The notes under the pieces: model-generated | Databases searched by the model: none | The model's input: only the letters and a program-made list of their open reading frames with translations | What the model was told of the DNA's origin: nothing | Translations under genes and position numbers: made by a program | Source: Mytilus trossulus | Taxonomy: Eukaryota; Mollusca; Bivalvia; Mytilida; Mytilidae | Length of the DNA: 64,000 nt | Direction: 5' to 3' | Assembly: GCF_036588685.1 (NCBI RefSeq) | Contig: NC_086376.1 | Span: forward strand, 10,617,911-10,681,910 | Shown: piece after piece, positions 1 through 12,422 of the stretch | Layout of the letters: each line of letters begins with the position of its first letter | How positions within the stretch are numbered: position 1 is the stretch's first letter

Positions 1-1170
1 TTTTGTTTATATTACTTTTAATGTAAATAATAAAATAAAAAACGTTAAGGCTTTATGTGTTTCACAGTAAACATTAACTTCGTTAATCATTCTTTTCCTG
101 AATAATAAATAGGAAAGAAAAGTATAAACTTACCTGAAATTGTGTTGAAGATAACATGATCAATGATACATGCTATCACACCTGAACCAGTACTGCAGTA
201 TTATTTGTCGCAGTATTATTTTATTGGATAGGCATTAAAACATATCACTACCAAGAACGCGGACCTAATCGGAAACACCCGCTGATATTCAATTAGTAAC
301 TGTGCAACTTATATTTCAAACTTAATCAACGCTTGATAATAATTGTAGAAAAGCAACATCATCTGTCATGGAAAAGAATGAATCAAAGTCAAAAATGACA
401 ATTATCAATCAATAAAATTGAAGACTTTTGTTATTAGCCGGTAGTTTTAACAATAAATATCTTAAATTTGTGTTGTGGTGATGGTTTTGCACGGAAGTCA
501 AATGACTTAAATTAATAGTAATCCTAATTTGACAACAATCAGCCAGGTTTCTTAAATGTGCTTTTGCATGTTATCTGTTCCAGATGGAAAAACATATTGT
601 TATAACAGCAGTAGAAATGAAATTTGGATGAATATTGTTTATTGGAAACAATTAACTTTTATAAAAGCAACATGTAATATATATCTGAATCACATGAGTC
701 TTGTCAGCTAAAAAAGAGAGAAAACGTACACGTGTTTATGTTGACTAAATCAATGGAATATTGCGTGTCCATAAGAGAAACATATCTGTCTAGATGTCAA
801 CTTTCTACACTTGATAACGTGATTGAGTTATGTCATTGAAACCTGACATTATCGCACTTATGATATAGGTGTTTTAATTCTTCAAGGTATCTTAAACATC
901 GTTCATATTTAATAGATGTAAAAGATAAATGAAATTAATTACAAAAGACTCATCAGTGCAACCGTAAAAAAAAGGTTTAAAGTCCATATAAGTACGAAAC
1001 TGAAAAGCAAAGAGAAAATTCCAAAAATGTTTCCCAAATACAGCTTTTGTACTCTATTTCTGGGGTAGGAAATCCTTAGTATTTTGAAAATTAAAAGTTC
1101 TTTTTTACAGTTATTTGTTTTAACCATGACCGTATCAATGCTCATTCAATTAAACAATAAAATGCCAGCT
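1..1170. other. AT-rich sequence without recognised feature
   Basis: No coding signal, tandem array or repeat family was recognised. The 68-residue open frame at 939-1145 is hydrophobic noise from AT-rich DNA. Confidence 0.6.
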
Positions 1171-1184
1171 TCTGACTGGGATTG

Positions 1185-2175
1185 TGATCATTTTGTTGAA
1201 AAAAAACCACTAGCCGGCTAGTGTCATCAACCCAATGATTGTAAATAAAGTCATTAAAGATATTAGGCTTAAAATTTTAGATACCAAACACGCGTTTTGT
1301 CTACAAATTATTTATAAGTGAGAATCGAATAAAGAAATAAAAAAAAAAAAAAAAGTAAAGAACCGAAAATTCCGAATGGTTTTGCAAAACACAACGACGG
1401 TACACAAAGGCAACAGTAGAAAACCGTAGTTCGAAAGTAATAAATCGATTAAGAGAAAACAAATCCGGGTTACAAACTGTAATCGAGAGAAACACATCAA
1501 CTACAAGAGGAAAACAACGAAACAACAGAAATACTGATGTGCAACAAAAATACAAACGACAATGCAACACAAACAAAAATGAACTATAAGACAACAATTG
1601 CCATTTTCCTGACATGGTACAGGACATGTTTTAAAAAGAGAGGTGGGTTGAACCTGGTTTTATGGCTAGTCAAACCTCCCGCCTTAATCATAATGTTAAA
1701 TATAACACTAAAATGACAACATCACATGACAGGACTACAATACAAATAAATGGAAAAAACCATTAAGGAAACAGAAATACACAAATTTACAATAAAAAAA
1801 CGACATGCTTATAGTTATTAAATATATCAGGCTTATAATTTAATACGCTACAATCGTATGACGTCTACATAAGACTTAACAGTGCACTCATGTCAAAACA
1901 ATTAGGAAAGCCAAACAAGGATGAAGAGCATTGATGACCCGAAATTCCAAAAAATTGTGCCAAATACGGCTTATGTTATCTGCCTAGGAGAAATAAAGGC
2001 AACAGTAGTATACCGCTGTTCAAAACTCGTAAATCTATGGACAAAAAACAAAATTGGAATAAGAAATTGCTTAGTATTTAGAACATTCATACTTTTGCAA
2101 ACAATAAATTTATAAAAATGATCATATGTATAATATTCATGTCAACATAGAATAAAAACAAACACCTAAAACAAT
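1185..2175. repeat. cluster of interspersed mussel repeats
   Basis: A worn inverted copy of the CGCGTTTCGTCTAC repeat (1185-1300), a copy of the 'aaggcaacagtagtataccgctgttc' type repeat (about 1395-1720), and a direct copy of the first family (about 1825-2150) with ATTGATGACCCGAAATTCC. The last copy itself contains a short piece of the second family near 1990-2040. Confidence 0.6.
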
Positions 2176-2861
2176 CTAGGTCAACATACAAAAACAGCAA
2201 TGCTGAACCACACAGTGTATGATGGACGCACAAAAGTGACGTCACAGGTTAATTTCTAAAAATATTTCAAAAATTAGGATAGAGTTCAAGATTAGGTTTG
2301 CAATAATGAGAATTGATGTATTTGATAAGAATAGAAATTACAATACTACTATACTATAATTGTGTTAAATTTAGTAATTGGATAATTAAATGTATTTTCT
2401 AGCTATGTCGGTATTTTACCTAAATGTTCCTTATTTGCTGAAAGATTCAAATACCATATATCTCGGTTTTTCCATAAGAAAAAACAGTATCACATCTTAA
2501 TTGCAAGAAACCAATCTTACTATTATGCATTATAACGGTAAACATTTCAATCGTTTGTATAAAATATGTCGACGTTTAAAAATGGTAACATTTGACTAAT
2601 ATTAGCCTAAAAATAAGAAAACCAACCATACGGTATGGGATTTTTAAACTGCTAAATGCCGTACAGCTGCAAATAATTGCTTACATCCACCTCTCTTTTA
2701 GAATATTAGAGAAAAGTTGTCTCATTGGCAATCATACAACCTCTCCCTTTTATTATATATTGAATTAAGCATATCTAAATAAGTAAAAAGCACGTTACAG
2801 AATTGTTACCTTGTGTCAATTCGAAGAATACATCTCAGTTGTTAAAACGACACATTTGTAT
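2176..2861. other. unannotated AT-rich stretch
   Basis: Nothing recognised apart from a fragment reading GTTGTCTCATTGGCAATCAT at about 2717-2737, the end signature of a common interspersed family. Confidence 0.5.
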
Positions 2862-3155
2862 GCCCTATTAATGGGCATTATATTGTCTAGTCCGTGCGTT
2901 CGTCCGTTCGTTCGTCCGTCCGTGTGTCCGTCTGTCCCGCTTCATGTTCTAGTTTTTGATCGATATAGTTTTTGGATTGCGTTGTCCAATCATTGTTAGT
3001 CCAATCAACTTGAAACTTATTAAACATGTTCCTTATAATATGGTCTTTCTGATTTTAATGTCTAATTAGAGTTCTTATCCTATTTTCACGGTTCATAGAA
3101 CATAGAAAGTTATAGTGCTGAGGGGGCACCCGTGTATTGGGGACACATTCTTGTT
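2862..3155 (+). repeat. GTCCGTCCGT-type interspersed repeat
   Basis: Starts with an imperfect ATGCCC...GGGCAT hairpin, continues with a TCCGTTCGTCCGTCCGT tract and CCAATCAACTTGAAACTTA, and ends near GGGGACACATTCTTGTT. A second copy lies at 52618-53098 with the same order of blocks. Confidence 0.75.
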
Positions 3156-3194
3156 GTATCAACAGCCAGGAATTTATAAACTTTATGTTGGAAT

Positions 3195-3310
3195 TATGAA
3201 CCTTTTATGTTCATCAGGTTACGATTCGAGCGTCACTGATGAGTCTTGTGTAAACGGAACGTGCGTCTGGCGAAAATACATCATTTCAATCCTGGTATCT
3301 ATGATGTGTT
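3195..3310 (-). repeat. CGCGTTTCGTCTAC-family repeat, inverted fragment
   Basis: GCGTCACTGATGAGTCTTGT...CGTCTGGCG...CCTGGTATCTATGATG on the plus strand is the reverse complement of the family's 5' part. Confidence 0.6.
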
Positions 3311-4128
3311 TATTTATGACAGAATCGGAAGACAAACGATAAAATTGGCTGTTCGACGACAAATATTCATTGAGTATAGTATATATCGTTTCCACCGATA
3401 AGCATGACATTTTAAAGTCATAAGAAACCTCAATTCAAAAAAAAATATGCATATGTTTTTTTTATAACTTAATGAATAGTTTTCATTGTACAACTTATGT
3501 ACATATACTTTTTTCTGAGGAAAATTCTTTAATTTGTCCACATTTAGAAGAAGTTTACTTATTTTCAATTGCTTGCTTCCAGGAAGCAATTTGCCGACAT
3601 ATTTTCCGTATATATAGTGACCTGAGCGTAACCCTCCTCGTATTTATTCGGTGAACGCAATACGCAGGGATCCGTCATTAAAATAATCAATTATCTAATT
3701 GTGCATGTTAAACAGATGCTCAATACCCATGCTTTTTGTTATTTGTTTACTATAAGGTGACAATCGGTAAACTTCGGCTTCAAAACACGACATTTAATGA
3801 GCAGCCATATTTGTTAAATCAAAACAGACAGAGAGAGAAAAAAAATGACGATTATACAATGTATTTGCGTAACAAATGATAAAATCGTGCACAGAGGACT
3901 AAGTTTATGATATATACTTGAATTGGTTCAAGAATGGGATAAACATTATTTTTCACCACTCATTGGTTTCATATGACTTTAAACTAACACAATTCTTGAT
4001 TGTATGTTTTTACTTAATTTATCATCGTATATCTAAACGCCAAACGCCTACATGTGAATATGCATGAGAACAGTTGTTAACCTAAATGATTTTGGCAAAC
4101 GTTTATTTAATAGATACCGGTAAAAAAA
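3311..4128. other. unannotated AT-rich stretch
   Basis: No coding evidence or recognised repeat; short open frames here lack any family resemblance. Confidence 0.5.
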
Positions 4129-4345
4129 TTTTTTAGATGTGATATGAATGCCAACGAGAGAACTGTCCATCTAAGTTAAAATTTGTAAAAGTGTACAATT
4201 ATAGGTCAAAGTATGGCCTTCGACACAAAGCTTTAGTTCACACTGAACAGCAAGCTACAAATACTACAAAAATGCGTAGCTTGAATTCATTCAGACAGAA
4301 AAAAACAACGGTCTAAGCTTTAGCTTTATTATATTTAAAAAAAAG
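4129..4345 (+). repeat. 'gatatgaatgccaa' interspersed repeat fragment
   Basis: GATATGAATGCCAACGAGAG...GGTCAAAGTATGGCCTTCGA...ACACTGAACAGCAAGCTA matches the block order of a mussel family also seen at 6595-6660 and, more diverged, at 15710-15850. Confidence 0.55.
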
Positions 4346-6594
4346 CAAAAAACTAGACTTATGAACAACATAGAAAACGGCAACACTTAACAACAGGTTC
4401 CTGGCACATAAATGACCCCATTTTGGACACAGCTGAATGAGATGTTTAACCGTTGTCAATTTTTTTTTTAATTCAAACGAGCAACTTGACGGTTGCAACA
4501 TGAGGTCCTCAAAGTATTTTTCAGTGGTTCGTGTTGTTTACTCTTTTTTTGAGTAACGGTTAATTTATGTTTTGTTTTTTGTCTTTTCAGAGTTTTTCTT
4601 TTTGGTAATGGATTCGTCAGTTTTTATTAAACAAAATATTGTTTTCTTGTTTATAAGGACGGAAATTTCCGATGGTATCATCTTCTCAATTATCAATATG
4701 ATCTATAATTTTAGGAAATCTTTGCTTCTATATAGAAATTATAGAAACAATCGTTCCAACTTCCTTGGGCAAAATTGACCTTTAATGAATGTGACTGTCC
4801 TTTTTTTTTATGATAAAGCTGTTCAAACGAAAGACTTGTACATACTTTGTGATCAATTTAGGCTTTGGTGTTTAATGATGAGGTAATTTTTTTAAAATAA
4901 AAAGCGCTGCGTAAGAAAAAATAAAATGATTAAAAAATATCCGAAATTAAACATAAGATAACTTGTTATTATGAGTAGGTATAGTGGTGAAAACGAGTTT
5001 AATAAGTCGAGAACACGAGTAACTAAGTCGTGATAATTACTTAACAAAATACTCAAACAAAACCCTGACACTAGCTTCCGTAATAATATATTTCTATTAA
5101 AAGAAATTTAAGATGGATACCTCTTGTCATCTTAATCTTTAAGGGTGTGGCACTGGTAATCCACTTACCAGGGTTTTCGTTCTTGATTCTTTGTACTATT
5201 CATCACACTTTATTTATCGAACATTTATTGGTTTGCTCGTAAATATACTTCTTTAAAGGGACTAAGGTGGATGACTACTGTTATATATTATCTGTTTTGA
5301 CAATTAAAGATGATTAACAGAAAATTGCACACAAACTATACGAAACTCAATACATATGATCGTATTTAGAATGAATGACAACTTTAAATTACTTTTAATT
5401 GTATCAGTTATTTTGTTTATGGTCACGGTTTGATGGGAAGAAAAAAAGGCTCTGATCCGGTTTCATTAAATAGTAAAATGGTATATACTTCCTTGTAAAA
5501 TATTCAACACATGAAAGAAGGATAGCATATAAACATCATGGTCACAGTAAGTTTTACAAATTCTTGCATTTAACAAGAAAATTAATGTAAAATGTTCCAA
5601 ACTATTTCAAATTCCAGAGTAAGAACTAGGTGGAATCTGATTCTTGTTAATTAAACATAAAAACCTTCAAACTGAAATTTAAAAAAAAAAAACCAACCAT
5701 ACTTTAAAAATGTTCCTCATATTGAATTATCCGTAGATTGGGAGTAACTCTTGTGGATTCCAAACTGAACAAGGATGCGTAATGTATCAAAAAGAGCTGA
5801 GGCTATACATATGCCAAAAACTGAAACAATCAATGTTTCGGGTAAATCGGAATGGCACCAAATTTTATTTCAAAATTCATACTTTTTTTGCCAAACTTAT
5901 ACTTATATGAGCTTTTAGTATTCATAATTCTTGATCCTTAGCATAATTTGTGTTTTTTTCTTTATATTTTATGAGGTATAGAAATATAGTAATCACTATG
6001 TCGTGCAGTATGATTACATAGTATCATAATTTACTAATAAGGACGAATGTACCTGAGTCTATAGACAAATATAGTTGTTTCATACAAAAACTACAATTAG
6101 CTATTGTAATCTATGAACTCAACTTTGCCTATCTGCGATCTGTATTTAACCTGTTGGTATTAAGACAAAGTGTTAAGGAAATGATTTCATAAAATTATCG
6201 TAATATCTATAACATTTCCCTATTTAACACATCGCTTTAAATTTTTGTTCCATCTTAGAATATGATTACATGTAATTACAGGAAAACTGGAACCTGTTAT
6301 CCGAGCTTACAGGTCATTACTATTTACGAATATTTTGCACATTTTCATGCGTTTCTTAACGTGGTTTAAACGCTTATACATTTGATACGTTGGGTGTCCA
6401 CATGCTTTCAGTAATTGCGAGTACTCATTTATCAGTATTTTTTTTTGTGAATATGTTGTTTTATATAAGTGCTTCGTAGCGATCTATTGAGATACCCCAT
6501 TTGCATCTGATCATTATAGTTGGTTCTTATGTTTTGCTATACAGTAATGTCCTAGATAAGGGGAGGGTTGAGCGCTGACAATATAAAGGTAAGA
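4346..6594. other. long AT-rich stretch without recognised feature
   Basis: 2.2 kb with no credible open frame, tandem array or interspersed family that I can name. Confidence 0.5.
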
Positions 6595-6696
6595 AAATGT
6601 GGTATGAATGCCAGTGAGATAACTATTATTCAGAGTTTAAAATACAGACAACCATAACATTCAACAAGGAGAAACCAACGACAAACACTGAACTTC

Positions 6697-7269
6697 ATGC
6701 GCTTGACATGTGATAGACACATTAAGAATACACTGAACTGCATGCGCCTGACATGTGACAGACACATTATGAATACACTGAACTGTATGCGCCTGACATG
6801 TGACAGACACATTAAGAATACACTGAACTGCATGCGCCTGACATGTGACAGACACATTAAGAATTCACTGAATTTCATGCGCCTGACATGTGACAGACAC
6901 ATTAAGAATACACTGAACTGCATGCGCCTTACATGTGACAGACACATTAAGAATACACTGAACTGCATGCGCCTGACATGTGACAGACACATTAAGAATA
7001 CACTGAACTTCATGCGCCTTACATGTGACAGACACATTAAGAATTCACTGAACTTCATGCGCCTGACATGTGACAGACACATTAAGAATACAATGAACTT
7101 CATGCGCCTGACATGTGACAGACACATTAAGAATACACTGAACTTCATGCGCCTGACATGTGACAGACATATTAAGAATACACTGAACTTCATGCGCCTG
7201 ACATGTGACAGACACATTAAGAATACACTGAACTGCATGCCCCTGACATGTGACAGACACATTAAGAAT
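6697..7269 (+). repeat. 45-bp minisatellite, about 13 units
   Basis: Units of the form CATGCGCCTGACATGTGACA...ATTAAGAATACACTGAACT, each exactly 45 bp; the final unit is partial. A repeat fragment of the 'gtatgaatgccagtgaga' family lies immediately upstream (6595-6660). Because the unit is a multiple of three, several frames on both strands stay open through the array; no start context, splice site or domain supports translation. Confidence 0.95.
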
Positions 7270-7281
7270 ATGATCGTAGTT

Positions 7282-8955
7282 TTGCAGCAAACAACAATTA
7301 CAATCTGTAAAAAATCATTTATAATTGACTTAAAAGATCGGTAACACGTTTATGTTCTGTCCTAAATTAAGAACCTGTTATATATCTCTCATATACGTTT
7401 ATCGCAAATTGTATTTTTATAAATAGTCTCGATTAATTTTTTTCAAATTTCGTATGCCTTTTATAGCTAGCTATACGGTTGATTTTTTTATTTTTATTTT
7501 TGAAGCATTTTAAGAAACCAATATTTACTTATATCCTCTTAGTTTAAAATCTGGAGGACTGTTTCATTGGCAATAATACCAAATCTTCTTTGTCTTCATG
7601 ATTAATTGTTGTAGCACAAATTGTAGACGATATAACGACCAAACAAACGTTTTTATAAACGCAACTGCACTTAACAGGATGTATATTAACTAAAGTTTTC
7701 CTTTTTAGGTTTTTTACTAACATATCTCATTACAGTGTTTTATTTAGTCTAGTTTATTAGGTTTTATGTTGTTTTTTTTTATTCTAGAGTATTGTGTTTT
7801 ATGTGATGGTTTTACGTTTTCCGGCAGTGTATCAGATATTCAAACTTATATAAACAGCTGACATTATGACTTTTTATATTTACATACTCATTTTTTTTTC
7901 AACAGTTCTATTTTATATATCAATAACATCATATGTTGGGTATATCAATATAACATTTGATATGGTTGCTAAAGAGACGCAACTCTCAACAAGAGACCAA
8001 TTGACATAGACGTTTAAAACACCTTATATATAGATTGAATAATTCGGTATTCAATGAGTAAGCCCCACAACGCATAATTAGCCGATTAAACTGGTGATAC
8101 GTTTATTGGACAGCAAACCAAGTTCAAAAACATACACAACACAGTCAACACACGGTCTGCAATACTATTAATAGTTGTTATAGCTATACATAAAACAATA
8201 CGTCAAGCTCTAAACCGGCACGCGATCAAACGTATATGATATACCATCACCACTAAATTCTCAAAATAACATAAAAATATTAGATATGACATATGGCAAC
8301 CACTGGGCCAGGCGAGATTACCTTACTTGGAACAGACACAGGAACAAATGGCGGCCTAAACTTTATTTTTCAGATGTCGCCCTATCCTTTCTAAAATAGA
8401 TCAGTGGAGACGCACAACGAAGAAATAGTTTAACATATGCAAATAACTGTATCATAACTGAACAATAGCTAGCATAACAATAATGAAAATCATTGTTTTG
8501 TGGAGTAATTGCGTTTGCGGTCCAATATATCAATTGTGTGCTGCTTTTCTCCGCTTTCTTGATGAATTTAAAAAAAGGAATATGAAATTAAGTTTTCCAT
8601 CGAAAAAGCTGAAATAAATGTGAAATGAATAGAAACAATTACTTACATGAAAATAAATTACTTGTAGATAACTAGTTTTAAAAATAAAACGTTTCAAGAT
8701 GAAGAGAACCAGCGTGTACATGAAACAGGTAAGTTACACATAATTAGTTTCAACACAAAAGTGACAAAATCAGAACCTTTTCAGTACTGGATTACTGCGC
8801 ATTGAAATATCTCGAAGTCCTTTGGCTTGCTCTTAGTTTTATTTCATTTATATTCTATTCAATTATGTACCAACACCTCCAAGTCTTTTATCAATTGTCT
8901 CATATATTGTTGGATTATCTGCCATTTGTCCTTTTCTTTAAAGAGTTTTTGTCCT
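7282..8955. other. AT-rich stretch with one repeat scrap
   Basis: Only a fragment at about 7960-8010 (GCTAAAGAGACGCAACTCTC...) resembles an interspersed family; otherwise nothing recognised. Confidence 0.5.
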
Positions 8956-9400
8956 TAAAAGAGGAACGAAAGATACCAAAGGGACAGTCAAACTCATAGA
9001 TTAAAAATAAACTCAAAACGTCATAGCTAAAAATAAAAAGACAAACAGACAAATAATAGTACAGAAGACAAAACATAGAAAACTAAAGACTAAGCAACAC
9101 AAACCACACCAAAATCTGAGGCTGATCGCAGGTGCTCCGGAAGGATAAGCAGATCCTGCTGCAAATGTGGCACCTGTCGTGTTGATTATGTTATTACAAA
9201 TCCGGTTTATAGTCTCATTCGGTAGTTCACATTCGTGAAAAAGGAAAATATCATTTCTGGAGTTGTTATTCCATAACGGTCAACAACACTCGTGATGGTG
9301 TACGTAAAATTTACGAAGAGATGATTTCAACTGTTCATTTACTAAATATACCATACTTTTTTAAGTAAATTTTTGATGGACCGTAATAATGATGGACCGT
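8956..9400 (-). mobile_element. 3' fragment of the reverse-transcriptase element
   Basis: Plus strand reads ACGAAAGATACCAAAGGGAC...GGTGCTCCGGAAGGATAAGC...TCCATAACGGTCAAC...AAATTTACGAAGAGATGATT, the same order as 21585-21985. 5'-truncated, minus orientation. Confidence 0.75.
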
Positions 9401-9824
9401 AATAAGTAAAAGTATATTAACAAGATACCTAGCCAAATGATCAATCGTCTCCTAGGTCAGATCTATTTTATGTTCATTTTGTTTTATCGCGCACGAACAT
9501 TTTCAGTGATAGGATTAACACGGAAGTAATTGTACATTTTTATAATAAATTGCGAACGATATCATACCCTCAAATTATACATCATATTTAATTGTTTTAA
9601 AAAAAAATCAAATTAGATATGTATGCCTATGTTAGTTGTGGTCATCATATTAGCCATTTAGGCAAAACGTCATTATCAAAATCAGTTTTTGCAATTCAAA
9701 ATTTCATTCTTAGAACTAATGAACAACACAGTATTTAATCATAACTAGATAACTTTCATTTTGTAAACTAATGTACAGTAAAATAATAAATTTTTGTAGC
9801 AACATTCTTATTTCGCCGTCATGT

Positions 9825-9985
9825 GAAGATGTGTATCTCTCAGTTGATATAATGTTCCAGTGCTTGCGTTTCCTATCAAAAATGCATTGGTTTGGTGTTG
9901 CTGCTTACATGCAAGCTATTGAAAAAGGGTTCCTAGTGGATCAGTTGAAGAATTTTTTTACGGATGATAACATGCATTAAACGAC
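9825..9985 (+). mobile_element. worn reverse-transcriptase element fragment
   Basis: CAGTTGATATAATGTTCCAGTGCTTGCGTTTCC and GCTGCTTACATGCAAGCTATT parallel the reverse complement of 22000-22095, downstream of the RT core. The small open frame at 9771-9980 is this relic, not a gene. Confidence 0.6.
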
Positions 9986-10839
9986 CGTAATGAAATATTT
10001 GTGTCACAGATGTTTACATTGCATGAAATGTAGAAGAACGTGACAAATACTAGCTTGAACGTAACTCAGTACAAACAAGTCAGACATAGGCGTCATTAAG
10101 GACACAATGTCGTCTGCAAAAACAGGTTTTCATTCATCCCCAGACATAACAAATAACTATGACATGTCACATAAGATCAACAACTGCGATGACATAAAAG
10201 GAAGGCTATACAATCGAATGTTAGCCCAAAATCAGAGATCTATTACACTGCAAATGGCATTGCCAATCAATATTTTAATCCGCTGGATCATTTAATCTTG
10301 TCTATAAATTATCATCATTAAAAATATATATACACAAAAAGGCTTACAATTCCCATCTTTCTACACATCGCTAAGGACAAATTCATTCGAGAATTGAAAA
10401 CAGTTACTCCTAAATGAAAAAATTTAACTATTCGTATTCAGTAAAATCCTAACTTCAATCCGTTGAGCATTAAGAATACCTTCAACTCTGCTCTCGACTT
10501 GACAAAAACCATCTTCATAGTCATTTTGCACTTACTCTTAACGATGACTTCGGCCATATAAAGAGGAGCCTTCGGATATTTATCACATCTGTACGAAACT
10601 ATAATTACTACACCTTCGAAACTTCATTATCCGTACAATTCCTGTTAAAAAATCCCTTTCAAACCAAAACAAACTGACAGCTACCATCTATGATATTGCC
10701 ACAAGTTTAACAAAGGAACTACAGGAACACTTTGTAGTGAAGAAGACAAAAGACAAACAAGTTTAAAATACACTGCATAGAAACTAAAACGTGAAAAATA
10801 CAAACCCAGTTAAAAAAGAATGGGGTTGATCTTGAATGA
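9986..10839. other. stretch without recognised feature
   Basis: A 62-codon open frame begins at ATG 10107 but has no good donor matching the SEA exon at 12319 and no recognisable domain. Nothing else was identified. Confidence 0.4.
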
Positions 10840-11060
10840 TACTAGAGGGTCAACGTTGTGGTGACGTCCGTAAAAATTTCGAAGGGTTGACTTCAAATTT
10901 ACCGATTGGGTCAGTAGTTTACTTATAATTAGTTACTCTCAATCAAGAAAATAATATAGAAAAAGTAAGATCCGGGATGTTGTATCAACTTAAAAGATAT
11001 ATTCTTCAAAAAGAGGTGCCACTGGAAAGTTACTTTATTAAAATAGTAAGTTCATATCTG
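10840..11060 (-). mobile_element. worn reverse-transcriptase element fragment
   Basis: GTGACGTCCGTAAAAATTTC, GAAGGGTTGACTTCAA, AACTTAAAAGATATATTC and GGTGCCACTGGAAAG parallel 21945-22135 on the plus strand, so it is a minus-orientation copy. Confidence 0.6.
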
Positions 11061-11439
11061 GAAAGCTGTAATTCTTCTTAAATGTGAAATAAAGGAAATA
11101 AGTCAATTTCCTATTTGGTTAAGGATAATTATATGGGTCGTGAAAATTTGATATGGATAATGAAAAATCCAACGATGTGTTAGTGATTCAATTCCACACA
11201 CATTATCAAAATACTTGACTTTTGTCGAATATTCATTATGACTGGTAGTCAAGTTTTTCAACAGACAATTTTTATTCATGTTTTTTTCCTCATCGACGTG
11301 TTTCTTCTCTATAACTCTATCTTCTATGTGATATTTTTGATTATTTCCGTAATTAATTCTCTTCAAGTCAAGGATGAGGTTTCGATGTTTTCAACTGATT
11401 TTATAGTTCGTTCTTATATTGTACTGTAACAGTTACACT

Positions 11440-11640
11440 ATGGTCCCACATTCCGTATGTGTCTGTCCTATGGAAGGTAATTGTAATTCAGTTTTTGTCG
11501 TTTGTCATTTCGGGGCCTTTTATAGTTTACTCGGCGGTATGAGTTTTGCTCATTTTTGCCGTATTGTTACACATTTTTTCTACGACATTTGAATCTTGTG
11601 GAGAGTTGTCTCATTGCCAATTTTTACACATATTTTTGTT
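11440..11640 (+). repeat. 'gagttgtctcattggcaat' family repeat
   Basis: TGTCATTTCGGGGCCTTTTA ... ACTCGGCGGTATGAGTTTTG ... GTGGAGAGTTGTCTCATTGC. Other copies: 26810-27205, 30720-30995, 50740-50850 (plus) and 50275-50410, 55205-55400, 57215-57290 (minus). Confidence 0.7.
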
Positions 11641-12318
11641 TAAATCTCACAAAGTTAGGCATATACGGTTTCAAATCAATAATGTAATGAATCCTTAATC
11701 TGTTCATCATGTGGTTTAACTCTTTTTGACCAAAACGGAAACAGGCACGGACTATTCCCGTTTTTATTTATTTCATGTGAGTCCTGGACGTTGGTTATCT
11801 TTTTCCAAAATATATTTTTTAGTTTATTTTATTGTATAACTTTTCTATAAATTTTTTTTATATAATCCTGGTACCTTTGATAACTATTTTCTCAATTTAT
11901 CTGTAAAATAAATCCGCAAATGATGATCCAGCGTTATCTGGGGTGTAGAGGTTAGCGGCCATTTTTGTAAACAAAAATTCCTTTAATACTTTAAAATGCC
12001 ATAATACTCAGGTTATATTTCATGACAATGTGCATGTGGTATTCCTGAAAGTGGTAGTCAGAACATCGTAAAGATCGTTTTGTGTTTTGATGTCAGTTTG
12101 TTGTTCATTGATTAATTTAACAAAATGTTTTAACCATTGGGTATGATCAATTGGATTTTGATATAAGTAATTTGGAGTATGTTGTATCCTATTGACATAT
12201 ACATATATCTAACATCTTAATTAAACCAATGCATTGAATTGTGCAGTACCTTCGTTCATTTTAAAAGCTTAGATAATTTCACAATAAACGTGACATACAA
12301 TCAATTTCTTCTTTCTAG

Positions 12319-12422
12319 ATATTAGTGGCGAAATTTTAATTAAAACTGATTGGATAGAAGAGCATTATGGCGACAAACAAAGGACGGAGTATAAGAATGT
12401 AGTATTGGAATTAGAAAAAGAG
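12319..12422 (+). CDS. exon: first part of SEA-like domain
   Basis: Preceded by a pyrimidine tract ending TTCTTTCTAG and followed by GTGAG. It begins with the last two bases of a split codon and encodes an acidic/amphipathic stretch (ISGEILIKTDW... EYKNVVLELEKE) matching the strand-then-helix start of SEA domains. Upstream partner exon must end in phase 1; none was convincingly found in 1-12318. Confidence 0.55.

Noticed and set aside
6630..7344. Proteins of 210 and 215 residues on opposite strands
   Set aside because: Both are translations of the same 45-bp minisatellite; no start context, domain or splice evidence.
10107..10295. 62-codon frame from an ATG as first exon of the SEA gene
   Set aside because: No suitable donor in phase 1 and no signal peptide or membrane segment; kept only as an unassigned frame.
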